Source: Pyropia yezoensis (taxonomy: Eukaryota; Rhodophyta; Bangiophyceae; Bangiales; Bangiaceae). Taken from it: a stretch of DNA of 64,000 nucleotides. Numbering within the stretch: the stretch's first letter is position 1; the number at the start of each line of letters is the position of its first letter. The stretch is from positions 25,321,554 to 25,385,553 of the forward strand of contig CM020619.1 of the NCBI GenBank assembly GCA_009829735.1. Reading direction: 5' to 3'. Position numbers and translations under genes: made by a program. Positions 9,129 to 18,549 of this stretch are shown here, in pieces. A model generated the notes under the pieces. It did not search any database. It worked only from the letters and a program-made list of their open reading frames with translations, and was not told where the DNA came from.

Positions 9129-10714
9129 GAGACAGATCTGCCACCCGTACTCCGGCCAGAATCATGTCCATAGCGCGCTGGAAAGTTGCCGGCGCGTTAC
9201 ACAGGCCAAACGGTAGACGCTTGCACTGGTAGGTACCACCAGTGACAGGTAAAGGTAGTTTTATGCCTGTCCTCCGGGGCAATGGGAATTTGCCCAGTAC
9301 CCCCGCGTTACAGTCCAGGGTAGAGAACACGTTTGCCTCCCCCAGAGAGTCCAGACAGTCATCCATCCGAGGTAGGGGATAACTATCCTTCACCGTGCTC
9401 TCGTTGAGCTTACGGTAGTCGATACAGAACCGGGGGGTCCCATCAACTTTGGGGACGATCACCACCGGACTCGCCCACTCGGCGTTGCTGGCCTCGATCA
9501 CATCGAGGGCCTCCATGCGAGCAACTTGCTCCTTAACGAGGGCCCTTGAACGGGGTCCCCCCCTATACGGTTGTTGGCGTATAGGGGGCGCACCGGGTTT
9601 CAACTCGATCCGGTGTTGGGTAGCTCTCATGAGTCCCAATTGACCATCCCACAACTTGTGATATTGGTCCAAGAGGCGTTCAACTTGAACCCTCAACCTG
9701 GGTGGAACACCCTCCATGTTTACCTGGGGCCGAGGAGAGGCGGCCGACTTGGCTTGATGCTTCTCCTTTCCGGACTTCGGGTCGCTACTTGCGCCCGCGC
9801 TGAGGGTGACCGCTACTACCCGGTCCCTCGTGTTGGTCGATATAGCCGAACTTGGCCCCCGACTTGAAGAACTTGGGGCGACGAGCTCAGGTTCATCACC
9901 TGGATCCTCCACGGGACTCCGGCTTTGGAGTCCATCGTGCCAAGGGCAACATGCACTTGGTGCTTGCGAGCAAGACGGGGGTTAGGGTGCACCAACCCGT
10001 TCCCCGCATAATCAGTTACAACATCCACGTGCGCCACCGAGTTGGGGGGCAACATGACTTTACGGGCTAAACGCAGAGTAGCAGTAAACCCTTCCCTCAC
10101 AGAACAAACAGGCTTCGACTGTGAAACTGTCACAGGAGCCACAGACTTTCCCTTACCAAGGATGGGGATAGTCTCCCCATTCATCAACTTGACCCAGTAC
10201 TCAGGGCCACAAATCAAAGGCACTTGTGTTACGACATAAGGGGTACCCAGAAGCAGGGGTACCGATATATTCTCAACTACACCATAGGTCACGTCGACCT
10301 CATGGGTCCCCAACCGAGTTGGTAGGGTCACGGGCACCAACGATGGGAAGTACCCCACCATTGATATCGATCAGATGGTCAGCTTTAGACTTCCAGCGTT
10401 GGAGCCTCATCCCCTTTGGTAATAGCGACTTGCGTATCAAGGAGGCTCCTGACCCGGTATCAAGTACGATACGGACACAACAGGCGCGGGCCGGGGGCTA
10501 GTTGCACCCGTCCAGCCACCTGGAAGTTCTCACCCGTCAGCACCGCGATGACCCGACGTGGGTTTACGTTCTTGGGAAGTCCCCACCCGAGGTGGGCGGA
10601 CTCCCTTAGGTCGCCGCAGTATCCGACACGGTTGGTTCGTCCTCTTGGCCCACTTGGCCGAGGCTGCCGTTGTGAGCTTCGGACGACCAGCTCCAACGGT
10701 CATTCGTTTCCCGC
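9043..10714 (-). pseudogene. pol: Pol of element B, N-terminal third (protease and RT fingers), frame-broken assembly copy
   Basis: Minus-strand pol continues upstream in overlapping frames 9043-9912 and 9816-10361 and then to the frameshift site at 10706-10712. RT fingers and palm start are visible (FCIDYRKLN, PLPRMDD), preceded by the aspartic protease region. The second copy at 14357-16013 has breaks at other places, mostly one-base changes in homopolymers. The breaks in this copy are therefore more likely sequencing errors at a contig end than real decay. Which bases are correct cannot be settled here. Confidence 0.7.
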
Positions 10715-12443
10715 CGACTTGGCGTCCGAATCTGAGGGCGAAGGGGACGACGACGAGTCCGAGGACGACGTGTCCGCCCCCTCCGTCGAGGGTGTGGCGA
10801 CCGCCACCACTGGTCGAGACCCACCCTCGCGGCGTGAACGCACTTCGTTCGTAGCCGACTTCTTACTCGCATTCCTAACAAGCTGTTGGATGCGTTTACT
10901 CAACTTGGGGCAATCATATGCCCAGTGACCATCGGAGTTGCAGTTCCAACACCGATGATCAGTTCCCGGAGGGGTCTTCCCAACTGGGGAAGACGACGAG
11001 GTACCTTGGGAAGTTCCCACGGCAGCTACCACCCTCTCCTTGCGGATTCGGCGTGCCTCTCGCAACTCTCTGGCCTGGCGCGCCTCTTCCCGTTCCTTGG
11101 CCAACTCGGCCCTGACGCTCCTGGCGTTGTTCCTCCCGCCAACTTGCGGTAGGCCTCGCCTCTGCGGTAGGCGAACCTAGCCAACTCGGCCAGGGTCGCC
11201 CGGGCAGTGTTATGCTCCCGGGGTCTCCATCCGGACTGACCAGTGGAGTCCTTCCACAAACCGACTCTTCACCACAGCTTGTGGATGAAGAAACCCACAA
11301 AGATTGTTGAGCTTACGGACTCGCTCCGCAAAGGACAACTCGTCCTCCGCCTCTTCCTGATGGGCTTGCGTAAACTCCTCGACTTGAGAAGCCAACGCCG
11401 CTTCATCAACCATGGCCCTCAACAACCAGTTGACGAGCTCCAAATAGGACGTCACCTCCCCAGCGCCTCCACTTGAGGAGCTGGGCATGACGGACATAAG
11501 TTCTGTCGCAGGTCTCCCTTCGTAAACTCCTGTAGCATGTAAAAAGCCATGCCTTCACTTATGGCATTGTCGTCACAGGCTTTTGTGAAACGACGTAGGA
11601 ACTCAAAAGACACGGAGGGGGGGAGTTCCATCCCACTCCGCTTTGTGCCCAAAAGAGTGAAGTGCATTCTTCTTGGCACGGCCCATGGCTCGGGCCTGGT
11701 CAGGACCATACGCCACCGACTTGTTGTGGAGGCGTAGGTCTCACAGTCAAAGATCCTCTGGTAGACCGGGTTGGCTACCTGGATCTTGGGCGGCACCTCA
11801 CGTTGAGGGAACAGCCGCTGTGGCACTGGGGTAAGTTCACCCACAGTGCCTGTAGTCCGGCGCGGCGCGCTTGGTGTAGCCGCCGGTGTTGTCGGGGGGA
11901 ACTCCCCCATGAAGGGCGTACGCCCCACCGAGTATGGTGTGGCTCCCTCGTTGGGAGTCACAGGGGTCGCCCCCTGTTCAGGGCGACCCGAGATAGGTGT
12001 CAGGGGGGGCACCCCCTGCGCCTGCGGGCTCGAAGGCCCCAATCCGGTCTGGACATTAAGGCCATCTGGCAAACTCGCCACAATCTGATTCAGAATAGTA
12101 TTCGTCATCGTGACCACCAGGTCCGGCAAAGTCTGCCGCAACACAGTGGTCGCCTCCCGACGGACAGTTTCCGCGAGGAGTGGATTGACGACTCCAGTTG
12201 AGTCTCGGGTCCACCTCCGGGAGTCCACCTGAGGGGTAACCACGTTCCTCAGGGGGTCTCAACCGGGGGCATGGGCGCCGAGCCCATCGCCGACCAACGG
12301 AGGTCCGCCGTTCCTCCGAAAGCCTAGTTGGCGATGGCTCCATGCCAAAGTTGGCTCCAACCCGAGTGGAACTCGCGGGGACAGTCCTCACCCCTTGGGA
12401 CGTTCCCGTTGAGTATACCACGCGGTGGCCAGACTTCGGCCCA
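10700..12443 (-). pseudogene. gag: Gag of element B, partial assembly copy ending at the gap
   Basis: Same sequence as the intact gag at 16010-17747 but broken by several one-base indels (frames 10700-11104, 11026-11259, 11210-11497, 11452-12243), and truncated by the N gap at 12444. It includes the CCHC knuckle CWNCNSDGHWAYDC near 10910-10955. Because the other copy is uninterrupted, I read the breaks as low-accuracy contig-end sequence. Confidence 0.75.
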
Positions 12444-12943
12444 NNNNNNNNNNNNNNNNNNNNNNNNNNNNNNNNNNNNNNNNNNNNNNNNNNNNNNNNN
12501 NNNNNNNNNNNNNNNNNNNNNNNNNNNNNNNNNNNNNNNNNNNNNNNNNNNNNNNNNNNNNNNNNNNNNNNNNNNNNNNNNNNNNNNNNNNNNNNNNNNN
12601 NNNNNNNNNNNNNNNNNNNNNNNNNNNNNNNNNNNNNNNNNNNNNNNNNNNNNNNNNNNNNNNNNNNNNNNNNNNNNNNNNNNNNNNNNNNNNNNNNNNN
12701 NNNNNNNNNNNNNNNNNNNNNNNNNNNNNNNNNNNNNNNNNNNNNNNNNNNNNNNNNNNNNNNNNNNNNNNNNNNNNNNNNNNNNNNNNNNNNNNNNNNN
12801 NNNNNNNNNNNNNNNNNNNNNNNNNNNNNNNNNNNNNNNNNNNNNNNNNNNNNNNNNNNNNNNNNNNNNNNNNNNNNNNNNNNNNNNNNNNNNNNNNNNN
12901 NNNNNNNNNNNNNNNNNNNNNNNNNNNNNNNNNNNNNNNNNNN
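12444..12943. other. Assembly gap (exactly 500 N)
   Basis: A run of exactly 500 N is a placeholder size used in scaffolding. The 4.8 kb before it (7631-12443) and after it (12944-17747) are the same sequence, so the true gap is probably negative: two overlapping contig ends placed side by side. Confidence 0.95.
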
Positions 12944-15900
12944 TACTATCCGGAATGCCATACGCGGCAACCCAGTGATCTAGGAAGGCTGACACGACCG
13001 ACATGGCCGTGATCTCTGCCAGTGGGATCGCTCGCGTAAGTTTCGTGAAGCGGTCACAGATGACCAGGAGGTACTGGTTGCCCTCCTCGGTCACTGGCAG
13101 TGGCCCAAGGATGTCCATCGCCAACGCGGCGAAGGGCTCCTTGGCCGGGAACAATAGCATAGCCGTAGTAGGCCGCCGTTCCATCAGACGGTTCTGTGCA
13201 CAACTTGTGCAGGCAGCCACCCAACTGTAGATGTCCACCACCATGGACGGCCAGTAGTACCTGGTCCTCAGGGTCTGGTACAGTTTACTAGACCCCAGGT
13301 GTCCACCCGTGGGAGCGTTATGCTCCCTCTCAAGGATACTGTCCTTGAGGGATGCGGGACGACAAGTTGTTCGGTCCCCTGGAATACCCCCCTCCTCATG
13401 AGGAGGCCATCGTCTCCCAGGAAGAACCGCGTCTCCGCCACTGTATCCAGGGTATCCCTCTGCGACTTGCAGAAGGGATCCTCGGCCTGGGCCTTCACTA
13501 CTTCGTCCAGGGACAGGGGCAAGTACTTCTTGTTCCCTGGCGCCTCGGGATTCAACGCCTGACCCGAGCGCGTGACTACCCCCACGATGGGGATGTCCTC
13601 ATCGACTGGGGTGGTGTCCAGTCCTCGGTAGGTACCCGAGAGAGGCCGTCGGCAAGGGCATGTTGCCTGCCAGATCGGTACTCAATATCAAAGTTGAAGG
13701 GTGCAAGTCGCACCCTCCACCGGTTGAGACGAGTGTTCGTACAGTCCGTCTTGAAGATGAACTGCAACGCGCGGTGGTCACAGCGGATGAGGAACTTCTC
13801 ACCCTCTAGGTAGTGACGAAGTGACGTCACCGCCCATACCACTGCGAGTCCTTCCAACTCGGTGACTCCGTAGTTCTTCTCGGCCGAGTTTAGCCCCCTT
13901 GCTGAAGTATCCACCGGCAAGTACTCCTTGTCCGGCTGTTGCTGAAGCAACACACAACCAAGTTGGTCGTAGCTAGCGTCCACATCCAGGATGTAGTGGC
14001 CTCCCAACCTGGGAATAGCCAGGATAGGGGGCTTCAGCAGAAGGTCCCGAAGAGTCTCAAAGGATTCCTGCTCCACCCGACTTGGGGGAGGCAGGTTCTT
14101 CGGTAGCGTTGAGCTCACTAACTCATTCAACGGCTTCGCCACTTTGGCGAAGCCCTTAGTGAAACGTCGGTACACGTTACACATCCCGAGGAAGCTCCTC
14201 ATCTGGGTCTGGGTCCGGGGGTACTGAGCCTTGCGGATGGCCCTCAAAGTTTTTTCTCGTTGACACTGAGACGCCCCGGACGGACAACATGTCCCAAGTA
14301 CTCCACCTCTTGAGTGAAGAGGTGGGCACTTACTCGCCTTCAGTGACACTCCGGCGTCAGCAAGTAGCTTGAAACACCTGGCCAAGATGGCCAATGTGTT
14401 CCTCCGGACTTCGGGAGAACACAATGATATCGTCTAGGTACACGAGACAGATCTGCCACCGTACTCCGGCCAGAATCATGTCCATAGCGCGCTGGAAAGT
14501 TGCCGGCGCGTTACAACAGGCCAAACGGTAGACGCTTGCACTGGTAGGTACCACAGTGACAGGTAAAGGTAGTTTTATGCCTGTCCTCCGGGGCAATGGG
14601 AATTTGCCCAGTACCCCGCGTTACAGTCCAGGGTAGAGAACACGTTTGCCTCCCCCAGAGAGTCCAGACAGTCATCCATCCGAGGTAGGGGATAACTATC
14701 CTTCACCGTGCTCTCGTTGAGCTTACGGTAGTCGATACAGAACCGGGGGGGTCCCATCAACTTTGGGGACGATCACCACCGGACTCGCCCACTCGGCGTT
14801 GCTGGCCTCGATCACATCGAGGGCCTCCATGCGAGCAACTTGCTCCTTAACGAGGGCCCTTGAACGGGGTCCCCCCCTATACGGTTGTTGGCGTATAGGG
14901 GGCGCACCGGGTTTCAACTCGATCCGGTGTTGGGTAGCTCTCATGAGTCCCAATTGACCATCCCACAACTTGTGATATTGGTCCAAGAGGCGTTCAACTT
15001 GAACCCTCAACCTGGGTGGAACACCCTCCATGTTTACCTGGGGCCGAGGAGAGGCGGCCGACTTGGCTTGATGCTTCTCCTTTCCGGACTTCGGGTCGCT
15101 ACTTGCGCCCGCGCTGAGGGTGACCGCTACTACCGGTCCCTCGTGTTGGTCGATATAGCCGAACTTGGCCCCCGACTTGAAGAACTTGGGCGACGAGCTC
15201 AGGTTCATCACCTGGATCCTCCACGGGACTCCGGCTTTGGAGTCCATCGTGCCAAGGGCAACATGCACTTGGTGCTTGCGAGCAAGACGGGGGTTAGGGT
15301 GCACCAACCCGTTCCCCGCATAATCAGTTACAACATCCACGTGCGCCACCGAGTTGGGGGGCAACATGACTTTACGGGCTAAACGCAGAGTAGCAGTAAA
15401 CCCTTCCCTCACAGAACAAACAGGCTTCGACTGTGAAACTGTCACAGGAGCCACAGACTTTCCCTTACCAAGGATGGGGGATAGTCTCCCCATTCATCAA
15501 CTTGACCCAGTACTCAGGGCCACAAATCAAAGGCACTTGTGTTACGACATAAGGGGTACCCAGAAGCAGGGGTACCGATATATTCTCAACTACACCATAG
15601 GTCACGTCGACCTCATGGGTCCCCAACCGAGTTGGTAGGGTCACGGCACCAACGATGGGAAGTACCCCACCATTGATATCGATCAGATGGTCAGCTTTAG
15701 ACTTCCAGCGTTGGAGCCTCATCCCCTTTGGTAATAGCGACTTGCGTATCAAGGAGGCTCCTGACCCGGTATCAAGTACGATACGGACACAACAGGCGCG
15801 GCCGGGGGCTAGTTGCACCCGTCCAGCCACCTGGAAGTTCTCACCCGTCAGCACCGCGATGACCCGACGTGGGTTTACGTTCTTGGGAAGTCCCACCCGA

Positions 15901-16013
15901 GGTGGGCGGACTCCCTTAGGTCGCCGCAGTATCCGACACGGTTGGTTCGTCCTCTTGGCCCACTTGGCCGAGGCTGCCGTTGTGAGCTTCGGACGACCAG
16001 CTCCAACGGTCAT
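12944..16013 (-). pseudogene. pol: Pol of element B, second assembly copy (5' part, frame-broken)
   Basis: Minus-strand pol from the -1 frameshift site (16016-16022) through protease, RT and RNase H to the start of integrase, where it runs into the gap. It is fragmented into frames 15465-16013, 14723-15493, 14575-14760, 14357-14596, 13576-14424 and 13268-13585. The breakpoints differ from those in the first copy. The integrase C-terminus and chromodomain are present only in the left copy. Confidence 0.75.
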
Positions 16014-17980
16014 TCGTTTCCCGCCGACTTGGCGTCCGAATCTGAGGGCGAAGGGGACGACGACGAGTCCGAGGACGACGTGTCCGCCCCCTCCGTCGAG
16101 GGTGTGGCGACCGCCACCACTGGTCGAGACCCACCCTCGCGGCGTGAACGCACTTCGTTCGTAGCCGACTTCTTACTCGCATTCCTAACAAGCTGTTGGA
16201 TGCGTTTACTCAACTTGGGGCAATCATATGCCCAGTGACCATCGGAGTTGCAGTTCCAACACCGATGATCAGTTCCCGGAGGGGTCTTCCCAACTGGGGA
16301 AGACGACGAGGTACCTTGGGAAGTTCCCACGGCAGCTACCACCCTCTCCTTGCGGATTCGGCGTGCCTCTCGCAACTCTCTGGCCTGGCGCGCCTCTTCC
16401 CGTTCCTTGGCCAACTCGGCCTGACGCTCCTGGCGTTGTTCCTCCCGCAACTTGCGGTAGGCCTCGCCTCTGCGGTAGGCGAACCTAGCCAACTCGGCCA
16501 GGGTCGCCCGGGCAGTGTTATGCTCCCGGGTCTCCATCCGGACTGACCAGTGGAGTCCTTCCACAAACCGACTCTTCACCACAGCTTGTGGATGAAGAAA
16601 CCCACAAAGATTGTTGAGCTTACGGACTCGCTCCGCAAAGGACAACTCGTCCTCCGCCTCTTCCTGATGGGCTTGCGTAAACTCCTCGACTTGAGAAGCC
16701 AACGCCGCTTCATCAACCATGGCCCTCAACAACCAGTTGACGAGCTCCAAATAGGACGTCACCTCCCCAGCGCCTCCACTTGAGGAGCTGGGCATGACGG
16801 ACATAAGTTCTGTCCGCAGGTCTCCCTTCGTAAACTCCTGTAGCATGTAAAAAGCCATGCCTTCACTTATGGCATTGTCGTCACAGGCTTTTGTGAAACG
16901 ACGTAGGAACTCAAAGACACGGAGGGGGGGAGTTCCATCCCACTCCGCTTTGTGCCCAAAAGAGTGAAGTGCATTCTTCTTGGCACGGCCCATGGCTCGG
17001 GCCTGGTCAGGACCATACGCCACCGACTTGTTGTGGAGGGCGTAGGTCTCACAGTCAAAGATCCTCTGGTAGACCGGGTTGGCTACCTGGATCTTGGGCG
17101 GCACCTCACGTTGAGGGAACAGCCGCTGTGGCACTGGGGTAAGTTCACCCACAGTGCCTGTAGTCCGGCGCGGCGCGCTTGGTGTAGCCGCCGGTGTTGT
17201 CGGGGGGAACTCCCCCATGAAGGGCGTACGCCCCACCGAGTATGGTGTGGCTCCCTCGTTGGGAGTCACAGGGGTCGCCCCCTGTTCAGGGCGACCCGAG
17301 ATAGGTGTCAGGGGGGGCACCCCCTGCGCCTGCGGGCTCGAAGGCCCCAATCCGGTCTGGACATTAAGGCCATCTGGCAAACTCGCCACAATCTGATTCA
17401 GAATAGTATTCGTCATCGTGACCACCAGGTCCGGCAAAGTCTGCCGCAACACAGTGGTCGCCTCCCGACGGACAGTTTCCGCGAGGAGTGGATTGACGAC
17501 TCCAGTTGAGTCTCGGTCCACCTCCGGGAGTCCACCTGAGGGGTAACCACGTTCCTCAGGGGTCTCAACCGGGGGCATGGGCGCGAGCCCATCGCCGACC
17601 AACGGAGGTCCGCCGTCCTCCGAAAGCCTAGTTGGCGATGGCTCCATGCCAAAGTTGGCTCCAACCCGAGTGGAACTCGCGGGGACAGTCCTCACCCCTT
17701 GGGACGTTCCCGTTGAGTATACCACGCGGTGGCCAGACTTCGGCCCACCCACGTCAGAAGTGTCACCCGAGTGAACTCCCGACTGAGTCGGGGTGGCCTG
17801 TTGCCCGCCCGCACTTCCAGTCCTGCTGGCTTGAGGGACCTCTAGTCCCTCTGCGACCCCAGGTAAACCCACCTGTGTCTCACCAGTATTCAAAGGCACT
17901 GAAGTACGTGCGTCACCCGTGTACTCCCCGGACGACGGGGGGTCCGAGCTAGCCATGTTGGCTAACGATCCGTATGACAC
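16010..17980 (-). CDS. gag: Gag of element B (656 aa, intact copy)
   Basis: Uninterrupted frame starting 96 bp inside the 5' LTR. The N-terminal 280 residues are low-complexity (Gly/Pro/Thr/Ser). A capsid-like helical region follows (about residues 300-500, including LELVNWLLRAMVDEAALASQ and ELSFAERVRKLNNLCG), then a charged Glu/Arg coiled-coil-like stretch (REEQRQERQAELAKEREEAR), the CCHC knuckle CWNCNSDGHWAYDC, and an acidic Ser/Asp tail ending AGNE. The stop follows GGA AAC GAA, directly after the slippery heptamer. The ATG at 17978-17980 was chosen as the first in-frame Met downstream of the primer-binding site. Confidence 0.85.
   Translation of the reverse strand: MSYGSLANMASSDPPSSGEYTGDARTSVPLNTGETQVGLPGVAEGLEVPQASRTGSAGGQQATPTQSGVHSGDTSDVGGPKSGHRVVYSTGTSQGVRTVPASSTRVGANFGMEPSPTRLSEDGGPPLVGDGLAPMPPVETPEERGYPSGGLPEVDRDSTGVVNPLLAETVRREATTVLRQTLPDLVVTMTNTILNQIVASLPDGLNVQTGLGPSSPQAQGVPPLTPISGRPEQGATPVTPNEGATPYSVGRTPFMGEFPPTTPAATPSAPRRTTGTVGELTPVPQRLFPQREVPPKIQVANPVYQRIFDCETYALHNKSVAYGPDQARAMGRAKKNALHSFGHKAEWDGTPPLRVFEFLRRFTKACDDNAISEGMAFYMLQEFTKGDLRTELMSVMPSSSSGGAGEVTSYLELVNWLLRAMVDEAALASQVEEFTQAHQEEAEDELSFAERVRKLNNLCGFLHPQAVVKSRFVEGLHWSVRMETREHNTARATLAELARFAYRRGEAYRKLREEQRQERQAELAKEREEARQARELREARRIRKERVVAAVGTSQGTSSSSPVGKTPPGTDHRCWNCNSDGHWAYDCPKLSKRIQQLVRNASKKSATNEVRSRREGGSRPVVAVATPSTEGADTSSSDSSSSPSPSDSDAKSAGNE
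16016..16022 (-). promoter_or_regulatory. -1 frameshift heptamer GGGAAAC between gag and pol of element B
   Basis: On the minus strand GGGAAAC is phased G GGA AAC in the gag frame, with the gag stop (TGA) just downstream and pol open in the -1 frame. A GACC/GGTC stem follows. The other assembly copy carries it at 10706-10712. Element A has the same arrangement at 1260-1266 although the two elements are otherwise well diverged. Confidence 0.7.
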
Positions 17981-18056
17981 GGTCCAAGTCCACCGTTCCT
18001 CTGAGACAGAGGGCCCCCTACACCCGGGTGCACCCGGAGGTAAAGTTTACCTCTGT

Positions 18057-18073
18057 CCCCTGCTGCTCCACCA
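18057..18073 (-). promoter_or_regulatory. Primer-binding site of element B
   Basis: Two bases inside the 5' LTR the minus strand reads TGGTGGAGCAGCAGGGG. It begins TGG, as expected for pairing with a tRNA 3' CCA end. The implied tRNA 3' end is CCCCTGCTGCTCCACCA. It is not the initiator-Met pattern common in plant elements; the tRNA was not identified. The same site is next to element C's 5' LTR (25216-25232). Confidence 0.65.
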
Positions 18074-18075
18074 AA

Positions 18076-18544
18076 TGTGGCAAAAACCACTCGCACACAC
18101 AGTACCCAAGTTGGGGCGGTGTGCGAGGGCTGCCTCCCGTGTCGGGGGAACCGGAAGAAGTGCAAGTCGCACACACTCTATCCCTGTTGTGGGGCAATCC
18201 CCCCCACGGACAAACAAGAAGATGGTGTGTGGTCCAACAGTTTCTTGGTCGGGACGGGGACGCAGGGCCAAGCCCCGCTGTCCCTCCCCTTATCCCCCCA
18301 GGGTCCACTCAGAATCTCGCCACTCAGAATCTCCCACCCCAGCACCTGCCCACCGGGCCACACGAAAATTCAAGACGATAAATGCAGAAAACCCTCAAAT
18401 CCAAGTTGGATTTACTACTAAGCTAACTATCCCGAACTTAGGGAATATGGACCCAAATGCAGGGGGAGGAACGGATCAGGCTAGTGGCCTGCCGCCCCTT
18501 GCATGGCACGTGTTGCCCCCTACCTGGGGGTCAATACTGCCACA
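18076..18544 (-). repeat. 5' LTR of element B
   Basis: 469 bp, TGTGGCA...TGCCACA. Compared with 3845-4314 it differs by one substitution (TTCAAGACG versus TTCTAGACG) and one C in the run after GTGTTG. It is followed by the GCGTT duplication at 18545-18549, after which element A's pol resumes. Confidence 0.95.
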
Positions 18545-18549
18545 GCGTT
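18545..18549. repeat. Target site duplication of element B, right copy (GCGTT)
   Basis: Direct repeat of 3840-3844, flanking the TGCCACA end of the LTR. Confidence 0.95.

Larger units (their letters stand above)
12944..17747 (-). repeat. Duplicate of 7631-12443 (probable unmerged contig overlap)
   Basis: Base 12944 (TACTATCCGG) aligns with 7631, and 17747 (CTTCGGCCCA) with 12443; lengths are 4804 and 4813 bp. Differences seen are nearly all single-base indels, for example GCGGGGACG at 8051 versus GCGGGACG. Such a pattern fits overlapping ends of two error-prone contigs better than a biological tandem duplication inside a retrotransposon. Confidence 0.85.
3845..18544 (-). mobile_element. Element B: Ty3/gypsy chromovirus with antisense extra gene, inserted in element A
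   Basis: Bounded by near-identical LTRs (470 and 469 bp) with a GCGTT duplication. Gag-pol reads on the minus strand: 5' LTR at 18076-18544, primer-binding site at 18057-18073, gag, pol, then a plus-strand gene, a polypurine tract and the 3' LTR at 3845-4314. The apparent 14.7 kb contains a false duplication: 7631-12443 and 12944-17747 are the same sequence either side of 500 N. Collapsing it gives about 9.4 kb. The two LTRs differ by about one substitution and one C-tract indel, so insertion is very recent and later than A. Confidence 0.9.

Noticed and set aside
12056..13244. Long open frames across the N block
   Set aside because: They are open only because N is read as any residue; both flanks are ordinary element B gag and pol.
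12944..17747. Biological tandem duplication inside element B
   Set aside because: The 500-N spacer, near-identity and complementary one-base indels fit unmerged contig ends better.
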